From contig JAHRBC010000002.1 in assembly GCA_022702545.1 (NCBI GenBank), forward strand, positions 5,146,001 through 5,210,000: a stretch of 64,000 bases of DNA. Reading direction: 5' to 3'. The notes below the pieces were generated by a model. That model was not told the origin of the DNA. It saw only the letters and a program-made list of their open reading frames with translations, and did not search any database. The position numbers and the translations under genes are program-made. This DNA is from Phycomyces nitens. Lineage: Eukaryota; Mucoromycota; Mucoromycetes; Mucorales; Phycomycetaceae. Positions 34,717-45,030 of this stretch are shown here, in pieces (positions within the stretch are counted from its first letter, which is position 1; the number at the start of each line of letters is the position of its first letter).

Positions 34717-37700
34717 ATGGTGGATGAGTACGACGCCTGGTACAAAAGTACATTGGCGTTGAAGAACTGCAAGTGGGAGGAGGCCCGTGTGCTGATCAAG
34801 CAGCACTATGACTCCGAGGAGCAGCAGGCGATAATGTCAGTCAAGGCGCTAACCATGACCATGAGAGAGGACGAGTCCGTCCAAGAGTATGGACACCGTT
34901 TCCAGAGGACTTGCCGCGAGGGCAACGTGAAGCAAGACATGATTGTGGCCTTGCGGTTCTTGGCTTCCCTCACCCCGCACTTCCATCAAACCACCCACGT
35001 TGCCTGGTGGACCCGCAACTCCCACAAGCCGCAGACCGTCCAACAAGTCCTGGATCTGGCGATCACGCTGACTCGCCCCATGAAGAGGGTTAGAGCCGAG
35101 GCCGAGAAGACCCACACTGGCTCCCGCCGACGCACAGATGGTCAGTCTTTCCAGTTCGGGTCGAGCAGACATCGTTCTGGAAAAGCCTTGGGTTCCCCAG
35201 CTAGTGCAGGATTCTTCTGCACTCAGCATGGTAAGAATACCACCCACAACACGGAGGGATGTAGGATCATCTCCGGTCGTGCGGAAAAGGCCAAGGCCAA
35301 GGAATGCTACCATTGTCACCGACAATGGAGCCCAGGACATACATGCCCAGAATACCACACCTCTTTTGTGAATAAACAGCGCAAGCCCAATGTGGCTGTG
35401 CATGCTGTACGCACATCAAGAGGCAGCATGGTGGACAAACTGTCCGAAGAACTGGAGTATACCTCACTAGGTAAGACAAATAAGGAACAATATCATTTGA
35501 ATCCATTCTCACTAAACACCCCTGTATTATTACAGAATGAGCATCAGCTCATGGGCTTGCTGGACTCCGGAGCCGAAGTCTCGTGTATTAGTGTAGAACT
35601 ATATAATAAACTCATAAGTCTACCTATTACAAAAATCGAAGGAAACATAACATTTGCAAGTAAAGCACAATCCGTGCAACGTATAGGAAAGACATCTCCT
35701 TTGCTAGTTAGTTATGCTAATGGCCACTCTTTTACACATGAATTTGAACTTATCGATATGAATATCGAAGGTGTTGATCTTATTCTTGGTTTTGATATTA
35801 TGCCAAAGATGGGAATAGCCTTTACGGGTGTTGCCACGTCTTGGAATGCAAATGATTATAAAGAAAATATGAAAAAGGAACAGCCCATAATAGATGATCT
35901 TGAGCCAAACAATGCACCCTACGGCACAGAGGCTGAAAGAGCAAAGTTTTTCTCAGCAGTCACACCATATATTAAGGCTAATGAAGCAATACCAAAAGAT
36001 TCGTTTTGTACAGTACCTGAATCGGTGGTGGCATTGCACACACCAGAAGCTGCGACTACGTACCAAAGACAATATCCTATTCCCTATGCATTAAGACCCA
36101 TCATAGACGAGGCCGTTAATAATTGGCTGAAAGAAGGAACTATTGTGAAATCTACAGTAAACTCAGCATGGAACAGTCCACTGACTCTGGCTGACAAAAA
36201 AGATGCACAAGGAAACAAGACGGGCAAGAGACCATGCCTTGATCCTCGGCACATTAATAAATTGCTTCCTGATGACCGATACCCTTTGCCATTAATCCGA
36301 GAGATCTTCGATACTCTAGCAGGAGCAAGTGTATTTTCTACACTTGATTTAAAAAGCGCCTTCCATCGCTTCCAAATACGCAAAGAGGATCAACATAAAA
36401 CGACATTTACGCACAATAATCTGCAGTATATGTTCCAGGGATGTCCTTTTGGACTCAAGCCCTTGTCATCAAAGTTCCAAAGAGTCATGTCTTTGATATT
36501 TCAGGACATGCCTTTTATACAAACGTTTGTGGATGACATCGTCATTTTCTCCAAGAATCTAGAGGAACATACCCATCATGTTTGTCAAGCTATCAACAAA
36601 TTGACGGAGGTCAATCTAATTTTGAACCCCAACAAATGTCATTTTGCCCAGAAGTCAGTCTACTTACTGGGATTCTCAGTCGACGCACAAGGCAGTCGAA
36701 TTGACCAAAGAAAGATCACGAATGTGCTGCAATGGCCTATACCAAAGACAGGAAAAGACATCCAGAGCTTTCTAGGAGTCATCAATTATTTCCGTGAATA
36801 CATACCAGTGGCAGCCCACATTACTGCGCCACTGGATGCTCTCAGAAACGCTGGTAGCTTATCCAAGATTTGGAATAATGATCACCAACGGAGTTTCGAG
36901 CAGCTTAAAGCCATTTTGCAAACAAACCCCATATTGCACTTTCCTGACTTATCTCAACCATTCTTTGTTGCCACTGATGCTTCCAATCTAGGAATTGGTG
37001 CTACTCTGTATCAAAATATCAATGACCAAAAGAAGTACATTGGATTTATGGCCAGAGCTTTATCAAAATCAGAACGTAATTATTCTACGACGAAACGTGA
37101 GCTACTAGCCATGGTATTCGCACTTAAGAAATTCCACAAATTCTTATGGGGACAGAAATTCACATTGTACACTGACCACAAGGCTTTGACATATATCCAC
37201 ACGCAAAAGGTGGCGAACCCCATGATGATCCAGTGGATGGATACATTACTTGATTATAATTATGATGTGGTACACATACCTGGCATCAGCAACAAGTTAC
37301 CGGATTATTTATCTCGTCTATTCTCCCCGGAAAATAGTCTGGAGGGGGGTAATGAGGCACTGAAGCCATCTCAAGACAAAATAGAGGCTCAGCAGAATCC
37401 GAAGTTTGAACAAATTGAGTACACATCTAAACCAAAGGACCAAAGAGTATTTATGGTCAAGACAAAGAGTGATACCATAGACTATATGACACCTCCAGAA
37501 GAAGAGCGCAAAGATATATTAATGAAAGCGCATCTCTTTGGACACTTTGGTGCAGAACACATAGTAGAATTGAATCACAAGAACGGTATACATTGGGCAA
37601 ATATGATCCAAGATGCACTTGAATGTGTAAAGGAATGTCCGTCTTGTCAGAAATATAATATCACTAAGAAAGGCTATAATTCTCTAAGACCTATCCATGC

Positions 37701-38892
37701 ATATGTACCAGGAGACCACTGGGCAATCGACCTAGCTGGCCCATTACATCCTACGACAGAGAGTAATGTATACCTATTTGTAATGGTAGACGTTTGCACA
37801 CGCTTCTGCTTATTAAGAGCAATTCCGAACAAACAATCGGACACTATTGTCAAAACACTAGTACAGATATTTGGTGATTTCGGGTTTCCACGAATCATAC
37901 AATCTGATAATGGCACAGAGTTCAAGAATGAACTGATGAAGAAATTACTACAGAATACAGGAGTCGATCATAGACTTGTAACACCATACCACCCTAGAGC
38001 AAATGGCCTAGCAGAGAGATGGGTACAGACATCTATGCAAGTCATCAGAAAGATGGTAGCAGGAACTGGAAAAGATTGGGACTATTATCTCCCAGCTGTA
38101 CAATTGGCAATCAATAATAAGATGTCAAAAAGGTTAAATACTGCTCCATTTTCACTGATGTTTGCTAGACAAATGAACGCTTTTGAGGACTATAGAGATC
38201 CCAAATCTACACCATCGAAACCAATGACCTATGACGAACTTATCAAACGTATCGATCATATGGCAGAAGTTGTGTTTCCAGCCATTAAAGACAGAACCGA
38301 TCAAATTACGGCCATACAAAAAGAAAAGTTTGATAGCACGCATCGAATCGCAAGAATTGACAATGGTAGTTATGTAATGATCAAACTACCTACAAGAAGC
38401 AGCAAATTAGCTCCAGCATATCAAGGACCATACACAGTAATCCGTCAAACCAAAGGAGGCTCATATGTATTACAAGATGAGACAGGAGCACTCTTGCCTA
38501 GAGATTACCCACCATCGGATTTGAAATTGATATCGATGGACGAGGCAATACTCGAAGACGAACTGTTTGAAGTACAGGCAATCATCAATCACAGAGGCAA
38601 CGCTGGCAAGCATGAGTTTCTAGTGAGATGGAAAGGATACGGACCAGAAGAAGATTCCTGGATCACACCGGATAAGTTCACAGATCTCCAAACAATCCAA
38701 GAATATTGGGTACGCAGAGACAAACAGAATATCACGAATGAGCTTGTAGTAAAAAGACCAAGAGGACGTCCAAGAAAGGACCAGACCAAGATTCTCAGTG
38801 CACAAAACAAAACAAACTCCATCGCCAAGAAGAACTATGATAATAGACGCCAAAGCAAGCGCTTAACTAAAGTCAAGTCTGGAGGGGGGTAA
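34717..38892 (+). CDS. Gag C-terminus and Pol polyprotein with chromodomain
   Basis: 1391 codons in the same frame as gag. In order (residues from this ATG): rest of gag; CCHC-type knuckle CYHCHRQWSPGHTC (~195-210); aspartic protease LLDSGAEVSC (~283); reverse transcriptase with LDLKSAFHR and FVDD (~603); RNase H with ATDASNLGIG (~752) and YTDHKAL; integrase zinc finger H..H..CPSC (~955-975) and DDE core with AIDLAGP (~1003), QSDNGTEF (~1064) and NGLAERW (~1098); C-terminal chromodomain FLVRWKGYGPEEDSWI (~1290-1315); then an AT-hook-like KRPRGRPRKDQ (~1346). Reading ends in the polypurine tract at the 3' LTR. A chromovirus by its chromodomain; all catalytic motifs look whole. Confidence 0.95.
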   Translation: MVDEYDAWYKSTLALKNCKWEEARVLIKQHYDSEEQQAIMSVKALTMTMREDESVQEYGHRFQRTCREGNVKQDMIVALRFLASLTPHFHQTTHVAWWTRNSHKPQTVQQVLDLAITLTRPMKRVRAEAEKTHTGSRRRTDGQSFQFGSSRHRSGKALGSPASAGFFCTQHGKNTTHNTEGCRIISGRAEKAKAKECYHCHRQWSPGHTCPEYHTSFVNKQRKPNVAVHAVRTSRGSMVDKLSEELEYTSLGKTNKEQYHLNPFSLNTPVLLQNEHQLMGLLDSGAEVSCISVELYNKLISLPITKIEGNITFASKAQSVQRIGKTSPLLVSYANGHSFTHEFELIDMNIEGVDLILGFDIMPKMGIAFTGVATSWNANDYKENMKKEQPIIDDLEPNNAPYGTEAERAKFFSAVTPYIKANEAIPKDSFCTVPESVVALHTPEAATTYQRQYPIPYALRPIIDEAVNNWLKEGTIVKSTVNSAWNSPLTLADKKDAQGNKTGKRPCLDPRHINKLLPDDRYPLPLIREIFDTLAGASVFSTLDLKSAFHRFQIRKEDQHKTTFTHNNLQYMFQGCPFGLKPLSSKFQRVMSLIFQDMPFIQTFVDDIVIFSKNLEEHTHHVCQAINKLTEVNLILNPNKCHFAQKSVYLLGFSVDAQGSRIDQRKITNVLQWPIPKTGKDIQSFLGVINYFREYIPVAAHITAPLDALRNAGSLSKIWNNDHQRSFEQLKAILQTNPILHFPDLSQPFFVATDASNLGIGATLYQNINDQKKYIGFMARALSKSERNYSTTKRELLAMVFALKKFHKFLWGQKFTLYTDHKALTYIHTQKVANPMMIQWMDTLLDYNYDVVHIPGISNKLPDYLSRLFSPENSLEGGNEALKPSQDKIEAQQNPKFEQIEYTSKPKDQRVFMVKTKSDTIDYMTPPEEERKDILMKAHLFGHFGAEHIVELNHKNGIHWANMIQDALECVKECPSCQKYNITKKGYNSLRPIHAYVPGDHWAIDLAGPLHPTTESNVYLFVMVDVCTRFCLLRAIPNKQSDTIVKTLVQIFGDFGFPRIIQSDNGTEFKNELMKKLLQNTGVDHRLVTPYHPRANGLAERWVQTSMQVIRKMVAGTGKDWDYYLPAVQLAINNKMSKRLNTAPFSLMFARQMNAFEDYRDPKSTPSKPMTYDELIKRIDHMAEVVFPAIKDRTDQITAIQKEKFDSTHRIARIDNGSYVMIKLPTRSSKLAPAYQGPYTVIRQTKGGSYVLQDETGALLPRDYPPSDLKLISMDEAILEDELFEVQAIINHRGNAGKHEFLVRWKGYGPEEDSWITPDKFTDLQTIQEYWVRRDKQNITNELVVKRPRGRPRKDQTKILSAQNKTNSIAKKNYDNRRQSKRLTKVKSGGG
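37336..37354 (+). other. Internal copy of the polypurine tract
   Basis: AGTCTGGAGGGGGGTAATG occurs here, between RNase H and integrase, and again at 38876-38894 spanning the 3' tract and LTR start. A possible central plus-strand primer. Confidence 0.6.
38880..38890 (+). other. 3' polypurine tract
   Basis: TGGAGGGGGGT immediately before AATGTTG of the 3' LTR; primes plus-strand DNA in LTR elements. Confidence 0.85.
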
Positions 38893-39233
38893 TGTTGTAT
38901 TTGGCATAATGGTATATCAGAGAAAAGTGATATATAAACCCAGATAGCTGGATTATCTAAAATCAAGACAAACTATACCATCCAGAAATCCTTATCCAAA
39001 TATGAAAATACCATACCCAATCTATTGTGGGACAAAGTCCCAAAATACCTATTAACTGATAACACAGCTATTATGATAATGAATATCCAAGCTGATAAGA
39101 ATTATAAGAATAATTATAAATACTAAGTTAACATACTTCTTAAATCAATAACTGGATATACTTTAACTTTTTCTAAACCACAATAAAGAGTCTCAAAATA
39201 TCCACCGTCCCAATTTCTACTACAAATATCACA
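38893..39233 (+). repeat. 3' LTR of the gypsy element
   Basis: Same as the 5' LTR apart from one base; preceded directly by the polypurine tract. Confidence 0.92.
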
Positions 39234-40881
39234 ATACTAACAAATGATTATTGTCTAATAGATATATATTAATATTTGTAGATAGGCAATATATAATACT
39301 AAAATATTGGTTTACTTACAAGATATAGCCATTGGAATAGCCAGATAATTTTAATCAGGAATCCATATAAGAGTATAGAAAGACGTCTGTTATAGATATT
39401 ATTAAAGAGGACATATTTATAATATAAAAGGTTTACCAGAATATTATATTGAGATAGATAGAAAAATAGAATTTGCAGCTATATATAAAAGAGTGATTTA
39501 GTTAATAAAAAATAGCTTTAGCATAATATGATTTTACCTTTGAATATACAGCCAAGTGCAATAGAGAGCCCCATAATATATTTATAAGCAGTTACCTATG
39601 AATAATAAAATATATTGAGTAAAAAATATATTTACAAGAGAAAGAAAAGAATTAATTACCAGAGTATTTTGCGGTAATATTTAGGCACAAAAGAATATAA
39701 AAAATAAAAAGGAAAAACAAATACTTTGTATTAAAAGGCTGTTTGACCCTGATAAAATGCGGGCAATAAAAATGATAATCCAAAAGAATATACCTGCCGT
39801 CATTTTCATATCTTTGTAATTTATAGTTTATTAGGTTGAAAAAGATGTCTAGATAAAGAACAAGTGTACACAATGCTGTTAAATAATAATAAAACTATAA
39901 GACAATTCATTATTTTCAGTCAACTTATTTACTTGCAAGCATACTGGTCATATTTCTCTTCCTTCTTATGAGAATAACTATGATAATAATTGATTTGTTT
40001 ATTATTTCTACTACAATTAATTTCACAATATAGTTACAAGAAGTAGAAATAAATCACAAACAAATATCATATATAAAAGGCTTTACTTTATTATTCTATC
40101 CAATAGAACATATTGAATAATATAATTGCCATCAAAAATAAAAAAAGTTTATTATGTTTAACTTCAGTCTACTAATAGTAAGATAATATAGTATTTTGCT
40201 ATGAATGAAACCACTCAATTTTTGTAGTGGAGAGGGCGTCTCCTGAGGCACGGGTAGCCACAAATGCTCATGCCAGAAAAGCCGGCCGGGAAGCTGATGT
40301 ATGTAATAGTATAGCATCTAAAAGACTTGAGATTGAAAAACAATATTAAACATATGTTTGATTAGCATTTCCATTGCCGTCGAATGGCATACCTCTCCAA
40401 CAAGGATGCCATTGACAATGCGATAGGCAATGATTGCTTAGCACTTATCCAAAAGGCAGCAATGTCTGAGGGTGAGTCTGAGGATGAGTTTCCTGGAGTT
40501 CCTGGCCGGCGGATGATCCGCACAGTACGCCCAGGCTGGAGGAGCAATGAGGTAACATATTATTTAAATAAATTTTTTTATTGCTTTTGAATCATAAAAT
40601 AATATTCTAATGAATGTATATTAGTTCAATCAGTTGACTGAGTTGTTGGACTTGTACCCGCTCCTTGGCTTGGGTGTCAACGTGTGCCAAATGCTCCCAA
40701 GAGTATTTGGCCACGTTGCAGATTTAGCAGTCCCTGAGGGGCTTTCTTCCTCCCTTCCTCAATGGTCACTGAGACAATAAAACGTTTTCTTTTTCTCTTA
40801 ATTTTCACCCTGTTTCACATATGCGCTATTTGGACTATATGTATATTTTACTTGACTTTGTCTTGTTTTTTGCTTCTTTAA

Positions 40882-40901
40882 AAGAGAGAGAGAGAGAGAG
40901 A
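40882..40901. repeat. (AG)n microsatellite
   Basis: About ten AG units just after the E5 transposase stop. Confidence 0.85.
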
Positions 40902-40917
40902 AAAGTTTTATTTGTAT

Positions 40918-43900
40918 TTATGCATATATTTTTTTTTGGCAGTGGAATGACCAGCATCCTTGCATTGTTTTCAATTTTTAATTCGGCCGTAGCCACTTCC
41001 AAGAGAATCCTGTGCACTGGCAAGATGCTGTCGAATGTGTTTGACGCAAAACCAGGGAGGCAGACGTCAACTTGCTCAACTGGTCTGAGATTGTCAGGAT
41101 CTGGAACAAGCCAGTGGACAAATGCAAACACATGTTGCTTGTGGTAGAAATGAGGGTGGCTGTTGGAGGGGCTGGGAGGAGGAACGAAGTTGTGGGCGAA
41201 CAGGTATTGGATTTCTCCTGTGTACACATTTGTCTTTCTGCCCTTGAAATCTAGAAAAAGAGCTTGGATATATGACCTGCGACTGCCAGATCCACCTTTG
41301 CCCTTGTATGTCTGACCAAGAAGATCAATGGCCTTGATCTTTGTGATTTGGTCATTGACAAAGAATGGTGATGAAGATGCATGGAGGTAGTCAACAAGGT
41401 GCTCATTGTCATATGCTCTCTTGTAATATTCTAGGAGATGGAGATAGTCAATATCACCCATCTGTGTTGTTGCTGTTGCTGTTGGTAAAGGTAATGCTGA
41501 CAGAGGAAGAGCTTTGTTACCCTTAATCGTAAGACTGACATCCAACGAGGCTTGCAGGAATGCATCAAGATGGAAATGGTGTTGAGGTGCTGGGGCTGGG
41601 GCTACTATAAAAGTATTGGACAAGGAGGTGAGTTTTTTCAATAGTACTTTGAAGGAGACTTGGCTCTGACATGTAAGTCTTTGCACAAGATCACCCTTAT
41701 ACATATTTTCAGTAAAACTTTTTATGTATGTTGATTCAAACCCATCTCTCCTGTTTGTATCAACATTCTTCAACAACCCATTATATCGCTCGAACCCAAA
41801 GAGCCAATAACCATACACTGGTCCAAAATCACAAACAGTGTCGCAAAGATGGAGGTGTAGGTGCATGTTGCAGGTGAGGATAGTACTAGGGTATTGTTGT
41901 TCTTACTCCCGACCAAACTTCTCCAGGTGACTATGGGCCTCATCAAGTTCGTCAAAAGTGATGGTAGGCTTGGTGAGGAGACAGCAGGCATCAACAAAGC
42001 TGATCCAATTCTTGAACTTTGTTCCAGAAAGAACAGGCCGCAGCAGAACAGGAGAGTAAATCAACACCCAGGACTTCCACTTGTCAGCTTTCATTCGGGG
42101 AAACCCCTTTCCGATCTTCGACTTCAACATGGTATATCCCACAGGCAACACCATTGTCTCTGCCACCTTTTGCATCTGACAAAGATCCTGGTCTGTGATC
42201 AGACCACTGGCGGTCCATGTCTCGACCATCCTCTTGGCCATACCCAGGAATAGGTTGTGCATGGGATCAATGATCGTTCCACGTACTAGATCAAAGTATC
42301 CAAGGCGGTGCAGCTGCAACCATCGAACACCATTTTCAACCTCCAGCTAGTGCCTTTCTGAGGGCATACTTGCACTCTTCCACTCCTCAGCATGCACCCA
42401 GTTTTCTTCACCATTGGCAAGCCTCCACTTGACAAACTCAAACCCATGAAAGTCCACATGGCTCGTGCCTTCCAGATAGGAGAAACTGCAACTGCACTTA
42501 TAGCATGCCCGAGTGCTGTTATGGGCTGTGAAGCCACTAGTCTTCCTGGCAGCAGGGATGTTGCAGGCGACCATCATCAAGGCAGCACAAACAACCACAG
42601 AAGAAGGGCACTCAAACGTTGGGATGGAAACACCAACGTACAGCTGGTTCAGGTCATTGACCAGCGGCTCCAGGTAGCTGTTTATCTTGTCTGATTTTGG
42701 CTCCTTCGGCCCAGGCATCAGGCCAACAAGGATGATATTCTTGGGCTTGAACTGCTCAGCCCTAGGAAGATTGTTTATTGCCAAGTAGATTGCTCCACAA
42801 GAATAAGTCACCCCATCGAATGGCTGAAACCAATTGATGTTCAATATCAGCATCAATGAACGTGGGTCAGTGACAAAGGAGACACCATCCTTATCCTTCA
42901 GGTCCTTCCACATGGCACCATCGTACACATTGCACATGGTGTCCATGACCTTAAGCTCTTTGTTCCAATGGCAGATATTGGCCTCAAAATCCGGGTGGAG
43001 GAAAAGGACACTCAACGCCTGCTTGATGGACTGATAGTGGAATTGGCGTCTTGGAACCAAAGTACCAGAAGAGGATGCCTTCATCAACTTGCACCCACAG
43101 GAAGAGCGAGAACCAACCTTAGATGAGTTACAGAACTCAGGAACAGACCCAGCTTCCTCGTACACCTTGTGGCAATCCTGGCACACAACAGATTTCTTTA
43201 TTCCTTTGGTCAAGGCTGAGAAACCCGTCATCTTTTAGAGACCAGGAAGGCTAGAGGGCAATTGGAAATCCTGCTCGTAGATCTTCAAGAGCTCGTTGAT
43301 GAACTCAATCAAGACAACAGCACCCTTGTTGACCACGTAGCGGGGTGCAAACAGGACCACGAATATGGCAATGGACCTGTGCACTGGATTCTCTGGCATC
43401 TCGGGGGAGGAAAAGGGGTCTATTTTAAAATGATAATTATTAACACTCAATTTTTTCAGGTTCTTTTTTCTTTATTCAACACTCGCCTTCACTGCTAAGA
43501 TCCTCAACTTCAATCTCCTTGACGTCGTCACCATCACTGTCTTCGGCATTGCTCTCCTCTTCATTGTTGCTGTCATTGCCATTCACCTCATTGGCAGCTG
43601 AATCATCGCCATCCAGCATCAGCTCAGATTCCACAACGGGTGAGTGGGAAAAATCATTCTGTCTTTCTATAGAACCGGATTGATGGGTTGTGATAGCTAC
43701 ATATAGAATACAATAGCTTGTTACTATCTGCTGCTCTTCAAATAAATATTCCTTACGTTCAATATCAATCTCCACCATTTCTTTTTGTCTTTCTGTGTTT
43801 AATAAAAAACCGTGTTATTATACAAGGGCCAAAAAACAATACCAAAATCATCATACCCATCACAATTCTTTCAAGTTCATCAATTCTTGCTCTCTTATTA

Positions 43901-44004
43901 TGATGCTGAGAGGTTCTCTTTGTTACCAGACTGTAACCTTGGGCGTTACCATTGCATTTAGTGCAATAACAGGCCTCGTTGCAAAGTTGAGTAATAGAAG
44001 ACAT
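40918..44004 (-). pseudogene. E5 tnp2-type transposase, three stops
   Basis: Exons complement(40918-43419, 43487-43696, 43757-43792, 43857-44004) in matching phase to E2. Exon 1 encodes CYCTKCNGNAQGYSLVTKRTSQHH; exon 3 is acidic (GNDSNNEEESNAEDSDGDD) and its donor is GC (GCGAGT). Stops at 43235-43237, 42347-42349 (CAG to TAG) and 41903-41905 break the large exon, and an extra A in the run near 40930 shifts the last codons. It shares NINWFQPFDG, NIPAARKTSGF, DPMHNLFLGMAKRM and LPVHRILLE blocks. E2 is its closest relative here. Confidence 0.85.
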
Positions 44005-44246
44005 ATTGTATGCTTTTGAATATTAAGATAATAAGGAAACAGGTGTTACATTTACTTTATTCTCAACAACTTTATAATCTTACAAATTGATATTCATATG
44101 TCTATTGTGTCTAAGCCAATAAGATAGAATAAAGCTTTATCTTTAACCTGAATATGAAAAACTTTCTGAGATACAAAATCACTCCAGTTTTGCATAGGTT
44201 AAAAGGTTACTTCTTATCATTGTACTTCAGGACCATTTTCCCAGTG

Positions 44247-45030
44247 ATAATACCCTTAGACTTTTGTAATGAGATGTACTATTGACCACTCGTACCATCC
44301 AATAGCACACATTCTGGGCTTTTGTTCTTCCCTACGCCACCTACAACGTTTGGTTCAGACTGTTCCATTCCAAGATTTACTGTTGCTCAATCTTGCATTG
44401 CCTTATTCTCATCACCTACACCTCTCCCAATTGCTGTCTGTGCAGAACGGCTATCAAAACACAAGACCACTTTCTCTTTGAGTGGCACATCAAGCTACCT
44501 CTCTGGCAAAACTTCTAGCAGTTATACTTTGGCTTTGCGCCTCAAGCCACTGACATCTACAATGCACTGTACCTGTTCCAATTTTCTCCTCCTTTGACAC
44601 CACCTTGCAGCCTGCCTCTATCCTGGGTTTTGTACTTCTAACTCTGTGGCGATACCACTGGGGATTCATATTTAATAAAGTGCCATTTCTCGCCACCAAC
44701 GTCATTAACACTGCCACTTCCTTGCTTTCCTGCCTACAAGCCAAAGAACAAATTGACCAATGGCCGTTTCCTATCTAACTAACTAGCACTCAACATCTTT
44801 CACCCTTTACAAAAAAACGTAAAATCCAAAAACATTTAGAAAATAGAAAAACCAAAAACCAAAAACCAAAAACAAGTTGTGCCGCCTCTTAAGCCTTTTG
44901 GACAAGAGTCCCACCAATAAACCAGAGCTCCGCTCCTTAAAAACAAAACAAAAAAAACTGCCTCAGTTCATACAGGTTCATTTTTTGCAGCTTTTTTCCC
45001 CCATAATCTCACACATGAGAAGCTACCATT
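44247..45030. other. No gene recognised
   Basis: C/T-rich sequence with only short broken frames. CCAAAAA runs lie at 44848-44875. The block 44270-44760 looks like worn-out coding DNA but I could not assign it. Confidence 0.4.

Larger units (their letters stand above)
33760..39233 (+). mobile_element. Ty3/gypsy chromovirus, 5474 bp, nearly intact
   Basis: Two 341-bp LTRs (33760-34100 and 38893-39233), TGTTG...CACA, with a single difference seen (G at about 34069, A at the matching site near 39202). Perfect 5-bp duplications ATACT at 33755-33759 and 39234-39238. Order gag-protease-RT-RNase H-integrase-chromodomain. The sequence after the 5' LTR (TTTTTTACTTTGAACCC) is not a standard TGG primer-binding site, so the priming mode is unclear. 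The last layer added to the nest. Confidence 0.95.
33008..40229. mobile_element. Non-autonomous CACTA element F2 (~1.74 kb) holding a gypsy element
   Basis: Starts CACTACAAAATTC and ends AATTTTTGTAGTG, with perfect GAG duplications at 33005-33007 and 40230-40232. Without the 5474-bp gypsy element and its 5-bp duplication it is 1743 bp, close to F1. Stretches at 33440-33540 and 39600-39800 match F1 at 29320-29400 and 29990-30180. Minus-strand splice-like sites (GTAAGTATCC near 33624, GTAAGTATAA near 33710) again suggest short exons. Confidence 0.85.
32321..40780 (+). pseudogene. E5 ORF2, split by F2, one nonsense codon
   Basis: Exons 32321-32710, 32768-33007 joined across F2 to 40233-40298, 40366-40551 and 40625-40780. 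Removing F2 and one GAG restores the frame (RCRQ-E-RASPEAR). A TAG near 32849 replaces the Trp present in E2. Exon 1 has a Pro/Ala/Val tandem repeat, exon 3 holds SEGESEDEF and VRPGWRSNE, exon 4 ends SLPQWSLRQ. Homologous throughout to E2 ORF2. Confidence 0.8.
30718..44246 (-). mobile_element. CACTA element E5, ~6.3 kb plus nested inserts
   Basis: Left end CACTAGGAAAACAG at 30718; right end CATTTTCCCAGTG finishing at 44246 (reverse complement CACTGGGAAAATG). Holds gene C (-), ORF2 (+) and transposase (-) in the E2 arrangement. ORF2 is interrupted by F2, which contains a gypsy element. The left flank is E4; the right flank is not, and no 3-bp duplication is visible, so the E4 sequence beyond is lost. 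Confidence 0.85.

Noticed and set aside
30715..44249. Target-site duplication for E5
   Set aside because: Flanks CCA and ATA do not match and the right flank is not E4.
44269..44760. Possible LINE or reverse-transcriptase fragment
   Set aside because: Some phrases look like coding remnants but no RT motif could be found in any frame.
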